From Piliocolobus tephrosceles (taxonomy: Eukaryota > Chordata > Mammalia > Primates > Cercopithecidae): DNA of 64,000 nt. Location: assembly GCF_002776525.5 (NCBI RefSeq), contig NC_045448.1, positions 106,579,783-106,643,782 on the forward strand, written 5' to 3'. Position numbers and translations under genes: made by a program. The notes under the pieces were generated by a model. It was given only the letters and a program-made list of their open reading frames with translations, did no database searches and had not been told where the DNA came from. This document shows, piece by piece, positions 46,041 to 56,925 of this stretch. Position 1 is the stretch's first letter. Each line of letters opens with the position of its first letter.

Positions 46041-47239
46041 CTCTTTAATAAAAATCATATTTGACATCAATTTAAACTGCTGGTGACTTTGATAGTTTTA
46101 CTAAAGCACTTCCCCCCCTCTTATTTGTGGCTGTGATGTTTGTGGATCAAGATGCAAAATAGTGGCTCCTAAATGTGAGGGTGCTTAAAAATGCAGGTTT
46201 CTGGGGTCCATTCTGCTTACAAGGAATTAGATTCTGGAGGTGGGGCCCTAGAATCTGCATTTCCACAAGCATTGTAGGTGTTTATGATGCAGGTAGATCA
46301 CAAGCAATTGTTGTAAAAATGCTGGACCAAAGAGTATCTGTTGTTTAGGTAGTAGTTGATCCTAGGAAAGCATTTGAAACTCCCAGAGACCCAAGAAGCC
46401 CATATGTCTGATTTGGGAGTTTCCTGCTCAACTTTGACCTGACAGTTCGACAAGCAGTATGACCATTTCCCGCAAGATTTCTCGTGTCTCTTCAGCTGTT
46501 TCCTAGCTTGAAACAGAAAATAGTCTTCGTTCATCTCCATATAAATAAGATTTTAGTGAAAATTTATTAAACCAATTGAATTGAGACTTCAGAACATATA
46601 TAATCATTGCAGAAAGCATAAAATAATGCAATATACTATCATAATGTCTCAGATTTTGTTGCTCTGAAATTGTCAAAGGGTGAGCCCAGCACACTGGCGT
46701 GCTACACCTGTAGTCCCAGCTACTCAGGAGACCAGCTTGGGCAACACAGTGAGACCCCTGTCTCTCAAAAATAGTAATAGTAATAATTTTAAAAATCAGG
46801 AAAAAAACTACAATGACATTAGCAAAGGCTACCATTCTTTATATTGCAACTTCCCCCGTTTGACAACATTACATATTTGCAGACATTTGCTTTCTGTTAA
46901 TAAAGCACTAAACAGTGCCATGCCCTTTCTAAATAAACATGGGTAGCAACCATTTGAATCAGCTGTGGAGACATGACAGCTGTGTTACTGCATTTTTGGC
47001 TTGGTTAACATAGGATTGTACCTGTGTCAGCTTGTATTGTACTCACTCGGGTATTAAACTGTTCCTTAGATATAGATCTGCTATTGTTTTGAAAATATGC
47101 TTTATTTATGAGGGAATCATATTTGATGTAGTGTTTCCTCTGTCTCATTCTGTGAGCACTTTGTAAATATCACAGTACAGTTGCTGGACATCACATCTTT
47201 GAAGCATTTTACAGGAGATCTTAGCACAAGACATAAAAA
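46041..47239. other. Intron with hAT MER5-like piece and Alu remnant
   Basis: 46195-46310 (GCAGGTTTCTGGGGTCCATTC, TCTGGAGGTGGGGCCCTAGAATCTGC) matches MER5-type hAT elements in sense. 46681-46795 is an internally deleted sense Alu remnant (CACCTGTAGTCCCAGCTACTC joined to GACCAGCTTGGGCAAC). The rest is unassigned. Confidence 0.65.
46681..46795 (+). repeat. Alu remnant, sense, internally deleted
   Basis: GAGCCCAGCACACTGGCGTGC head, CCCAGCTACTCAGGAG joined to ACCAGCTTGGGCAACACAG, and (TAATAG)n-like tail. About 115 bases of a normal 300. Confidence 0.75.
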
Positions 47240-47440
47240 ATAAAATCTAAGGATTTGAAAGGAGGAATCAAATTGTTACTTGCAGATGATTTGTCTGTAG
47301 TGATCATCCGAGATAGTGCTCATTTTGGCAGCACATGTAGCAACAGCGGAAAATCAGGGGAGAATCTAAACAATTAGAGTTAAACTCACCAAGGTGACTA
47401 AGATCAGTATGTGAAAATCAGTAACTTTTTAATATAAACA
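47240..47440 (+). repeat. L1M ORF2 fragment, sense, interrupted by U6 sequence
   Basis: GAAAGGAGGAATCAAATTG and ACTTGCAGATGATTTGTCTG before the U6 piece, then TCACCAAGGTGACTAAGATC and GTGAAAATCAGTAACTTTTT after it, follow the L1M reverse-transcriptase region. Confidence 0.6.
47316..47368 (+). pseudogene. U6 snRNA 5' fragment pseudogene
   Basis: GTGCTCATTTTGGCAGCACAT matches the U6 5' end (GTGCTCGCTTCGGCAGCACAT) with three differences. GTAGCAACAGCGGAA...AGGGGAGAA then aligns loosely with the next 30 bases. About the first 50 of 107 bases are present. No upstream proximal element or TATA of a type 3 Pol III promoter is seen, so it is a dead retro-copy. Confidence 0.7.
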
Positions 47441-47474
47441 ATATCCATGACATCTCCATCTAGATAAGACATCT

Positions 47475-48240
47475 GAATTTAAATGTCTAAAACAATACCC
47501 TTGAAAATCTACCTCTTCCCACTTCCAGCCCATTCCTCCCACGTCATGACTGTGTATCCAGTGAAAATCTTAGAATGAGTTACCCTTGATTCCTCAAAAT
47601 CAATCCATCAGCACAACCAGTTTTCTCAAGCTTCCAAATAATATTCAGAAACCAGCCACTGCTTGCTACTCTCCCTTGTAGCCACCCTGGATCGTAGCTG
47701 CCATCGCCAGTTGCCTGGAGCACTCCAGGACTTCCCTGCTTCCCACTGTTGGGCTCCTACAGGAGCTTCCTTGGTTCTTGACAAAGTAGCTAGAATTAAC
47801 CGTTTAATATGTGTCAGATCATGCTACTCCTTGCTCAAAAACACTGTAGTTTGTTACACTGAGAATAATCCATGCTCCTACAAGGAGACCTGGCTCTTGT
47901 ACCTGTGAGCTCAGCTCCTACCTCCTACTCCTCCCTCACTGCACAATGGTCACTTAAGCCTCCTTTTTCAACTCACCAAATACATTCCTAACTTACTTTC
48001 CCTAAATCTCTGCCGTTCAGGTCTTGGCACTAGTGTCCCTCCTCAGAGAGGCATTTTTGGTGTTTGATTTTTCTTTATACACACATCTTCACCTAATATA
48101 TTCAACTTCTGATCCCCCGACTAGGATGTTAGTGCCATGACAGCAACCGCTTTTCTTTATTCCTCACTGTAGCCCCAGCCAATAGACAGTACCTGGCATA
48201 CAGTACACATTCACACATTTGTATTCAGTGGATGGGGTAT
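47475..48240 (+). repeat. L2, sense, long 3' portion
   Basis: TGAGTTACCCTTGATTCCTC, CACTGCTTGCTACTCTCC, GTGTCAGATCATGCTACTCC, GTCCCTCCTCAGAGAGGCATTTTTGG, GTTAGTGCCATGACAGC, CCCAGCCAATAGACAGTACCTGGC follow L2 from its ORF2 end to the 3' region. Confidence 0.8.
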
Positions 48241-49848
48241 ATACTTTTTTTACCCCACCTGGCCACTTCGGACATTTCCGTTTGTAATTTGCAGAACAGC
48301 CTCTTGGCTCTGTGAGAGAAAAACACTGTCTTAATCTCCTTTTCCTCCAACATCTAAACAGTCCATGTAATTAATATATAGGAATTATATATTATATGTA
48401 GGAATATATATTACATTATAGAAATATATAGGAATATAGGAATATAATATTTTATAGGAATTAATGACATACGGTTATGCCTTATGCTTTATTTTTACGT
48501 TATTAAGATTTATGTAAATTTGAGTTTCATGCTAATAAAACTGATGAGCTGAGGAGCATCTCTTGTTTTAAAGGAGCCAAAGAGTAGTGCTGTTATATCT
48601 CGTCTCAGAAGGGGAGAAAGCAAGAAGGAATACATGCCGACACTGTGTTGCAAGGAATTGTGCCTTCATTTCCCGGTGTCTTTAGTTTCGTTCTTTAGTA
48701 AAATGTGATCTTACATTTGGTGCTGTTGCTTTGTTGTTGTTGTTGTTGTCTTTTCTGTTCAACATATGCAGAGGGGTTCTCAGGCTACACAAAATGTTCT
48801 AAATTGGTAGGGCTAAAAACATGTTTGGATTTTATTACCTTCGGCTAAATTATTCTACTACTCAGATGATTTAATCTTTACAGAATTGAATTAAAGCCAA
48901 ATTTCCTCCATATTATAAATGTCCTTGTCTATTTCTAATTATTTCCTACGTCTCCTAAATCCTAGATATTTCCTCTTATTTCTGAATCCTGAATGAAATT
49001 ACTATATCATTTCAAAGCTTATGTTACTATGAATTTCAGTGATGATGGAAATAAAGTAGCCTAACAAAATGGGTTTTGCTCTGACATCATTTCCTAGAAC
49101 AAAAACATCAAAATCTACTATTCTGAAACTTAGTGGCTGACTGAATTTCTGACTTTCTCAGTATATAAACACTTTAGGCATGTGAACTACCTCCCCCCTC
49201 ACCAAAGGTCATTTATGTTTTATATCAGTGTCAGCCCCTGATGATATCTGAGGTTTGCTATTCGGAAATCTGTTTTATTGAGAAGTTCTGGTATCAGGTG
49301 GGTTAGTTAGAAGAGGCTACTGAAATATTGAGGCCAGGACATGAGAGATCAGTTCTGGTGTATTCCAAACTTTCAGATGAAATAGATTTATCAGTTCTTG
49401 GAACTTTCTATCTCAAATTTGTTTTTGTTTAGTCCTTTGCCACTCTAATTACAATATGATCGTGATTTTTGCCTTCATATATTGTCTGCTAAATGTATGT
49501 TGTATTAACTCTTTATTCATCATACATGTATCAAAAAATCCAAGTGAGCTATTAAAGTATGTCGTTACCAATTATAACAACCAAATAAATTCAACATTCA
49601 GTCTGCCCGAGCATTTTCTATTTTCATATCCTTTGAAGAAGAAAAATACTCCCACTTTTTCATTTTCTAAAATGCAATCTTTATTGGTTTCCACTACCTT
49701 AAAAAGTAACATATTTCTGATAGATGGTTAGAGCCAATTTTTCTTAAAAAAATGCATTGTTATGACCAAAGTCAACTGCCTGTATAGAGTTTGGGGAAAC
49801 ATATGTTTTGAAGAATTGCTTCTTATGTTGTTTTCTTTTTATTCACAG
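48241..49848. other. Intron, AT-rich, upstream of the 69-nt exon
   Basis: No clear transposon. Simple AT-rich repeats (TATAGGAAT-type) at 48375-48460 and (GTT)n at 48733-48750. Ends with the acceptor tract of the exon at 49849. The 91-codon frame at 49456-49731 has no recognisable product. Confidence 0.55.
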
Positions 49849-49917
49849 TATATCTCTCTACCGGGGGAATTGCAGGCCCATACGATTTGAGCCACCAATG
49901 CTGGATTTCCATGAACA
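49849..49917 (+). CDS. TMEM131: TMEM131 coding exon (probably exon 4), 69 nt
   Basis: The acceptor tract is TTTTCTTTTTATTCACAG, ending at 49848. The donor is ACA followed by GTAAGT at 49918, so the last exon base is A rather than the usual G, compensated by a perfect intron side. The first base completes the serine codon carried from the previous exon. The frame then reads ISLYRGNCRPIRFEPPMLDF and on to His-Glu plus two bases of a glutamine codon. The stretch from FEPPMLDF onward is the start of the PapD-like (immunoglobulin-fold chaperone-like) region in the family. The length is a multiple of three but the phase is split, so skipping would alter junction codons without a general frameshift. 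Confidence 0.95.
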
Positions 49918-50203
49918 GTAAGTTTAAAATTTTTGGATTTCCCATTAAACTATTATATGTATTTTATGTGCATTTGTCTTGTCTTTTGCCTGTGTTATAT
50001 CTATATGGGAGAGTTACATGTTCTAGTCATCAGGAAAACAAATGATACTGAATGCAGTTTGAAAATGGGAAGCAAGTATCTGTTAGGAATCTAACATACA
50101 ATATTTTAGGAGTCTAACATACAGTGTTTTTAAAGCTTGAGAAATACTCTCATGTTGCAGTCTCTGGTTCAGAGAATCTTTGGAAATGGCAAAGAACTTA
50201 CCA
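49918..50203. other. Intron just downstream of the 69-nt exon
   Basis: Starts with the donor GTAAGT. TCTAACATACA occurs twice (near 50089 and 50113), a small local duplication. Otherwise unique. Confidence 0.55.
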
Positions 50204-50509
50204 GGCCGGGCGCGGTGGCTCAAGCCTGTAATCCCAGCACCTTGGGAGGTCGAGACGGGCGGATCATGAGGTCAGGAGTTCGAGATCATCCTGGCTAACA
50301 CGGTGAAACCCCGTCTCTACTAAAAAATACAAAAAACTAGCCGGGCGAGGTGGCGGGCACCTGTAGTCCCAGCTGCTCGGGAGGCTGAGGCAGGAGAATG
50401 GCGTGAACCCGGGAGGCAGAGCTTGCAGTGAGCTGAGATCCGGCCACTGCACTCCAGCCTGGGCGACAGAGCGAGACTCCGCCTCAAAAAAAAAAAAAAA
50501 AAAAAAAAA
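50204..50509 (+). mobile_element. Young AluYR-type Alu (Old World monkey lineage), sense
   Basis: GGCCGGGCGCGGTGGCTCAAGCC head, ACTAGCCGGGCGAGGTGGCGGG, and GAGATCCGGCCACTGCACTCC in the right arm, all diagnostic of cercopithecid AluYR-type copies. Pure A tail of about 25. Confidence 0.94.
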
Positions 50510-50829
50510 CTTACTGTTAGCTGTTTTGATTAGCACTTCATTTTTACTTTTACTATTTAAAAATCTTCTTGTGAACAAAATATATTCTACTTGTTTAATA
50601 TATGTGCTTTTAATGTACAAGCTCTTACACATCACCAAATAGTAGTATCACCAACCCAAAATGGCAAGTAAAAGCAAATGCACAGACAGACATGGTTCAG
50701 TCACAGAACTGCCTTGATGAGCTAAGCAAACCACTGCACACCCTCCCCCAAGCAGGAGAGACCCCCTAGCCTCTAAGCAGCTAATACAGCCAAGAGCCAG
50801 CAAAGCAGCTGCGTACCTGCACTCAGCAC

Positions 50830-51370
50830 CTAAGAAAGAGCCCCACAGTGTTCCCCCAAGATATTTCCTTGGCTTGCCCAGTGGCCCTGCACCTGAATCA
50901 GGGCCTGAAAATCAGCCCTGTGGGCAGCCACCAGCAGACACACCTCCATACCAGCTGAGCAGCTCTGTGCCTGTGTCTCAGGCCTAAGAAATAGCCCTCT
51001 GGGTGGCCCCTAGCAAACATGTACCCACGCCAGCCAAGCAGCCTTGTGCTCACATCCTGGACCTGAGAAGCGGCTGCATAGGCTGCCCCTGGCAGACACA
51101 TCCTCAGGCCAGCTGAGCAGACTTGCACCTGTGTCCTGGACCTGAGAAGCAGCCCCATAGGCTGCCCCTGGCAGACACGCTTCACAGCCATCTAAACACC
51201 CATGCGTCTGTTCCCCCACCCTGAGAAACAGCCCCATGGGCCACCCCAAGCCAGCGACACCCAAGCCATCTGAGAAGCCATGAGACTGCATCCCAAGCCT
51301 GGAAAACAACCCTGCGGGCCATCCCTGGCAAACACACTCCCAGTTCAGCTGAGCAGCCTCAATGGGCTCC
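50830..51370 (+). repeat. 79-bp degenerate tandem array in L1 5' UTR, about 7 units
   Basis: A motif like CTGAGAAGCAGCCCCAT starts at 50830, 50905, 50984, 51063, 51142, 51221 and 51299, giving steps of 75, 79, 79, 79, 79 and 78. Each unit also holds CCCTGGCAGACAC-like and CAGCTGAGCAGC-like blocks. Another partial unit is at 51489 after an unrelated 110-base stretch. Minus-strand open frames here are by-products of the array. Confidence 0.9.
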
Positions 51371-52038
51371 CAAATGTCCCTTCACAGATTGTCCAAAAAG
51401 AGTTTTTTCATCCTGCTGAGTCAAAAGAAAGTTTTAACTCCGTGACATAAATCCACATTTCACAAAGTAGTTTCACAGATAGCTAGGCCTGAGAAACAGC
51501 CCTTTGGGCTACTCCTGGCAGGCACACCCCCACGCCATTGAACTAAACACGTGCTTGTGCTCCTGCCCAGAGTAACAGCCCTGTGGTGTAGAGCCAGACC
51601 CTAAGTTGGCTAGATTCCAAGCTGCCTAATCCACTGTGGATGCACACATCCCTGACCTGAGAAAGCCTTGTGAGCCCACCCTCAACAAAGCTGCACCACG
51701 CCACCACAGACTCTCTCAGCCTAGGCTACTGAGATACTTGCAGACGTCAGGTGTGACTCACAACTGAGGAAAGTACACAGAGACTACACTACAGTGCCCA
51801 CCTAGACACAGATGCACCAAAGCCAATGCACCCCACCAATCTGACACTCCAAGACTCATTTATATATATAAGTATTTCCCTGTGAAATGTACTCCATAAA
51901 ATTGGAAGAAATGACTTTTCTACCAGATGTATAGAAATCAACATGGGGACACATCAAATATAGAAAAGGAAATATGACACCTCCAAAGGAAAACAATAAT
52001 TCTCAGTAACAGACTCCAGTCATAAGAAAATATACTAA

Positions 52039-52293
52039 ATGCCAGAGAGAGAATTCAAAATAATCTTAAAGAATCTCAGTGAGATACAAAACACACAGTT
52101 CAGCAAAATCAAGAAAACAATTTATGATTTGAATAAGAAATTCAACAAAGAGATAGGTAACATAAAGAACCAAACAGAAATCCCAGAGCTGACGAATTCA
52201 ATGAGTGAAATAAAAAATACAATCAAGAGCTTCAACAACAGACTAAACCAAGCAGAAGAATTTCTGAACTTGAAGACAGATCTTTTGAAATAA
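52039..52293 (+). pseudogene. L1 ORF1 remnant (coiled-coil part)
   Basis: 84 codons beginning MPEREFKIILKNLSEIQNTQ. Rich in Lys, Glu, Asn and Ile in a heptad-like pattern, as in the coiled-coil of L1 ORF1. It then meets a stop, and the RNA-binding domains downstream are present only as frameshifted sequence. Not functional. Confidence 0.75.
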
Positions 52294-52842
52294 CACAGGC
52301 AGACAAAAAAAAAAAGGGTGAAGAAAGCCTACAGGATGTATTATATACCATGAAGTGAGCAAATATGGTCATTCCAGAAGGAGAAGAGAAAGGAGAAAGG
52401 TGTATAAAACATACTTAATGAAATATAGTATCAGAAAACTTCCCAAGTCTTGAAATTCGAGATGGACATCCAGGTCCAATAAACTCAATTCCAGTTAGAG
52501 TCAGCCCAAACAGGTTATCTCTGAGGCACATTATAGTCAAATTACCAGATGTTAAAGGCGAAGAATTGTAAAAGCAGCAAGAGAAAAGTGTCAAGTCACA
52601 TATAAGGGAATTCCCATTAAACTTAACATCAGATTTCTCAGCAGAAAACTTACAGGCAGGGAAAGAATGAAATGATATATTAAAAGTACTTAAAGTGGGG
52701 GTAGGGGGCCTGTGAGCCAAGAACACTATACCCTGCAGAGCTACATTTCAGAAATGAAAAAGGAGTAAAATCTTTCACAAACAAGCAGAAATGAAGGGAA
52801 TTCGTGACTGCTAGACTGGCCTTACAAGAAATTCTCAAGGGA

Positions 52843-53152
52843 GGCCGGGCGCAGTGGCTCAAGCCTGTAATCCCAGCACTTTGGGAGGCCGAGACGGGCG
52901 GATCATGAGGTCAGGAGATCGAGACCATCCTGGCTAACACGGTGAAACCCCGTCTCTACTAAAAAAAAAATGCAAAAAACTAGCCGGGCGAGGTGGCGGG
53001 CGCCTGTAGTCTCAGCTACTTGGGAGGCTGAGGCAGGAGAATGGCGTAAACCCGGGAGGCGGAGCTTGCAGTGAGCTGAGATCCGGCCACTGCACTCCAG
53101 CCTGGGCGACAGAGCGAGACTCCGTCTCAACAACAACAACAACAACAAAAAA
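52843..53152 (+). mobile_element. Young AluYR-type Alu (Old World monkey lineage), sense
   Basis: GGCCGGGCGCAGTGGCTCAAGCC head, GGCGTAAACCCGGGAGG and GAGATCCGGCCACTGCACTCC, and a (CAA)n plus A tail. The 17-bp AAGAAATTCTCAAGGGA occurs at 52826-52842 and 53153-53169, a perfect target-site duplication in the older L1. Confidence 0.97.
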
Positions 53153-54335
53153 AAGAAATTCTCAAGGGAGTCTTATATCTGGAAATGAAAAAATAACCAC
53201 CATTATGAAAACATGTGAAGCTATAAAATGCACTGGTAGAGTCCAGACACAAAGGAAAAAGAGTCAAACTGTATCAATGTGGAAAACCACCCAAACACAG
53301 AAAAACCATAAGAAAGGAAGTACAGAACAAAAGATAAAACATCCAGAGAACAATATGACAGGAACAAGTCTTTACCTATCAATAACCTTGAATGTAAATG
53401 GGTTCAGTTCCCCATTTAAAAGATATGGACTGGCTGAATGGATAATACACCCAACTATATACTGCCTATAAGAAACTCACCTCACCTGTAAAGTCATACA
53501 GACTGATAGTGAAGGGATAGAAAAAGATAATCCATCCAAATGGAAACCAAAAGCCAGCAGGAGTGGCATTAGTTATATCAGACCAAACAAGCATCAAGTG
53601 AAAAGCTGTAAAAAGCAACAAAGAAGGACATTATGAGATAAAAGGATCAGTTAAACAAGATAATATAACAGTTGGAAATATATATGCACCCAACACTAGA
53701 GCACCCAGAAATACAAAGCAACTATTAGATCTAAAGGGAGAAATAGACCCCAGTACAGTAATAGAATGGGGGATTTCAACAGCCCAAGACAGAAAATCAA
53801 CAAAGAAGCATTGGATTTAAACTACACCATCAACCAAATGGACCTAACAGACACTTACAGAACATTTCACCAAACAGCTGCAGGATACCATTTCTTTCAT
53901 CAACACATGACGCATTCTTCAGGATTGATTGTATGTTAGGACACAAAACAAATCTCAAAAAAATTTTTTTATTTAATTTTATCCACTATCTTATCTGACC
54001 ACAGTGGAATTTAAAACTAGAAATCAGTAACAGGAGGAACATTCAAAACTACAAATACATGAAAATCAAACAACATGTTCCTGAATGACCAGTGGGTGAA
54101 GGAAGACATTAAATGGTAAACTAAAATATTTATTGAGACAAATGAAAATAGAAATACAACATACCGAAAGCAATATTAAGAGGCGAATTTATATAATAAA
54201 TCCTACATCAGAAAACTAGAAAGGTTTCAAATAAACAACCTAATGATACATATTAAAGAACTAGAAAAGAGCAAACCAAAGCCTCAAAATTAGTGGAAGG
54301 AAATAAGATCAAACTAAATGAAATTGAGGCTCAAA

Positions 54336-54987
54336 ATACCTACAAAAAATGGGGAACATCTGTATTTATTTGTTGAGTTATAAAAATTATCTCAATATAC
54401 CATTTTTATAACCTGCTTTTTAAACTTAATATATTGTGCATACTTTAAAAAATTCCATTGAATTTTCTCTTATGTTATTTTATAGTATTAAAAACATCAA
54501 AATGTATGGGTATATTTGTTAAATTCACTTATTTTTAATTGTTTTAAACTTTGTATTTTGTGATCAGTGCTGAAACTGATGATTTAAACACAACCATGAC
54601 TATTTGCTTTTCCTCAAGAGAGAGTCTTAATGAAAGGATATATAGAATATTAAAGTTTTAAGTTAACCTTTAGCCTCAGAACAGTTTGGTGTCATGAACA
54701 AGGAGCAACTTAAAGAAATAAAAGAATTAGTCTGTGACCAGTGAGGAAATAAATGGGATTTCTCGTAGAGACTGTTACTAGTCATAGAGAACCTGAAATC
54801 TCATGAGCTGAGAGAAATTGTGGAAGAAGCGTGAATAGATAGATGAACTCCAGTACAAGCAAGGGTCAGGTGACACAGTAAAGAAAATTTATTTGAAGCA
54901 TAGTAAAGGAGTGTAGTTATATAAGACTGTTCCCCGAAGCAGCACATTTACATGCTGCTCCAAAATGGTGGAAAAAAACAAAAAAAC
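54336..54987. other. Intron, unassigned AT-rich
   Basis: Possibly a decayed antisense L1M near 54400-54470 (AACTTAATATATTGTGCATAC). No gene seen. Confidence 0.4.
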
Positions 54988-55332
54988 TGCGACGGTCTTG
55001 AGTGTTTGTGTCCTCCCAAAATTCGTATGTTGAAACCCAATCTCTGATGTGATGGTGTTCAGAGGTGGAGCCTTAGGAGGTGTTTAGGTCCGGAGCGCAG
55101 ACCTAATCTCACAAATGGGATGAGTGGCCTTGTAAGAGAGGCCCCATAGAGCTACTGTCCCCCTTCTACCATGTGAGGACCCAGCTAGAAGGTGTCACCT
55201 GTGACGCAGAAAGAAGCTCCACACCAGAACCCAACCAAGCCGACGCCACGATCTCAGATTTCCTAGCCTCTAGATTTATGGAAAATAACTTTGGCATCTA
55301 TTCTGCTATAGCAGCCCAAAAGGACTGAGCCA
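54988..55332 (+). mobile_element. MLT1A-type MaLR LTR, sense
   Basis: GAGTGTTTGTGTCCTCCCAAAATTCG, TGATGTGATGGTGTTCAGAGG, ACCATGTGAGGACCCAGC, AGAACCCAACCAAGCC and CTATAGCAGCCCAAAAGGACTGAG match the MLT1A-type LTR end to end. No duplication confirmed. Confidence 0.87.
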
Positions 55333-56150
55333 CCATTCTACTATTATTTAAAACTTTTCTGTATCAAGTCAGAGAACACCTAGTGGAGTTTATGTTTCAC
55401 AAGTGTAGAAGTGGATCTGTAGATGTAGGGGTTGGGACAGGTGTGAACCAACGTGTGTAAGGGTTCAGAGAGGCAGAACCAGTCAGATTTTAAATGAATG
55501 TGTATGCATGTATACACGCACATGGATTTATAATAAGGAATTGGCTTATACAGTTGAGAGAGCTGGTTAAGCAAGCTCAAAGCCCACAGGGCCAGGCAGT
55601 CAGGAAGGAAGATAGCAGGCTGGAACCCAAAGGGCACACACTGAAGCTTCTTGTCCACAGATAGGTATCCAGGGAAGATCCTGAGGAAAGGAGAGAAATT
55701 GCAGGTCTAGCTGCTGTTTGAAGCCTCTTGACTGAGACAGGGCCTAAGCTTTCTTTGAAAGGGCTTCCCAGTGACTAAGACGGACTCACCTAGAATAATC
55801 ATTTTTATTAACTTAAAATCAGCCTATTAGGGACTTTAATTATGTTTGCAAAATCTCTCCCAGCAGCACTTAGGTTAGTGTTTGAATAACTGGAAAAGGT
55901 ATATTATGCTACAAAATAGCTGCTGTCTTCCTTTTCTCTTCTGGCTCTAAGGAGATAATATTACTTGTAACTCACCCTAACCAAAAACATACTAGAAAGG
56001 GAATTCTGGGGACTGTAGTTCAGCCCAGCCAAGTTGATATCACAAAGCTACCCCATAGATACAAACAAACAGTTTCCTAAATTTAGAACTTCTGACTAGA
56101 AAATTAAGAGAGATGTGGTTGAAAGAATTTGCTTAGCAATTTTAAGGTTC
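55333..56150. other. Intron with probable LTR-type fragment
   Basis: 55466-55700 (GGTTCAGAGAGGCAGAACCAG, AAGGAATTGGCTTATACAG) resembles the same LTR-type repeat as at 34334, antisense and more decayed. The remainder is unassigned. Confidence 0.5.
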
Positions 56151-56347
56151 TTTTTTTTTTTTTTTTTTTTNNNNNNNNNNNNNNNNNNNNNNNNNNNNNN
56201 NNNNNNNNNNNNNNNNNNNNNNNNNNNNNNNNNNNNNNNNNNNNNNNNNNNNNNNNNNNNNNNNNNNNNNATCTCCTGACCTCGTGATCCGCCCGCCTCA
56301 GCCTCCCAAAGTGCTAGGATTACAGGCGTGAGCCACCGTGCCCGGCC
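56151..56347 (-). repeat. Alu, antisense, interrupted by assembly gap
   Basis: A T run at 56151-56170, then 100 N, then the last 77 bases of an antisense AluY (ATCTCCTGACCTCGTGATCC to GCCACCGTGCCCGGCC). TTAAGGTTCTTTTT on both sides (56142 and 56351) is its target-site duplication, so a whole Alu of about 300 bases is expected, more than the gap shows. Confidence 0.92.
56171..56270. other. Assembly gap (100 N) inside an Alu
   Basis: Exactly 100 N, a common placeholder for unknown length. From the flanking Alu ends, about 200-230 bases should be missing. Confidence 0.98.
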
Positions 56348-56925
56348 AAGTTAAGGTTCTTTTTATGAAACTTGAAAGTAGTCTTGGGACAGAGAAAATG
56401 AAATTTGTACAATTTCACTGCAGAAAGTAAATTATCAATGTTTTCAGAAAGTGACTGCTAAAGGAAATCAGATATTTTAGAATTTATCCTCTTTTAAAGT
56501 TATCGTATGTTTTTTCCACTCTCAGAAGCATACAACTTGTTGATTCAAGTTTTTTCCTGCATTAACTACATTTATTTTTGCCCCCACAAATCTCTGCTCT
56601 TTTTAACATGAATGTTATTAAGTGAAAAAAGATTAGAATACCATAATACAGAATGGCCCCTCTTCATACCTGTTAGTTACCTGTTCAACATCTACCCCCA
56701 CCCTTTTTCCCTCCCCCCGCCCCCAGTTATCCAGCCTTCAGGCCTGGCATCCTGTCCCTAGCTCAGGGGTAAATCTTGATTAATCAAGACAGTTGTAATA
56801 ATTCCATTCTTCTTGCTTGTGGTCTGTTCAAGGGTGAATGTGACCCAGTTCTACTCTATAATATGAGGTCAGGTCAACTGAGGTGTTTCTGGGGAAGGAT
56901 TTTTTTTTTTACTCCAAAAAGTCAC
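56348..56925. other. Intron, unique
   Basis: No repeat or gene recognised. A C-rich tract lies at 56698-56724. Confidence 0.5.

Larger units (their letters stand above)
50640..54335 (+). mobile_element. L1PB/L1MA-type L1, sense, 5' half only
   Basis: 5' UTR with a 79-bp tandem array (50830-51370), an ORF1 remnant at 52039-52293 (84 codons, charged coiled-coil), ORF1 end (TTCAGAAATGAAAAAGGAG), ORF2 endonuclease start (TATATATGCACCCAACAC at about 53677) and decay at about 54335. It lacks the rest of ORF2 and the 3' end, the opposite of normal 5' truncation. Split by an AluYR at 52843-53152. Confidence 0.82.

Noticed and set aside
50898..51309. Two minus-strand frames with repeated peptide blocks
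   Set aside because: By-product of the 79-bp L1 5' UTR array read in reverse.
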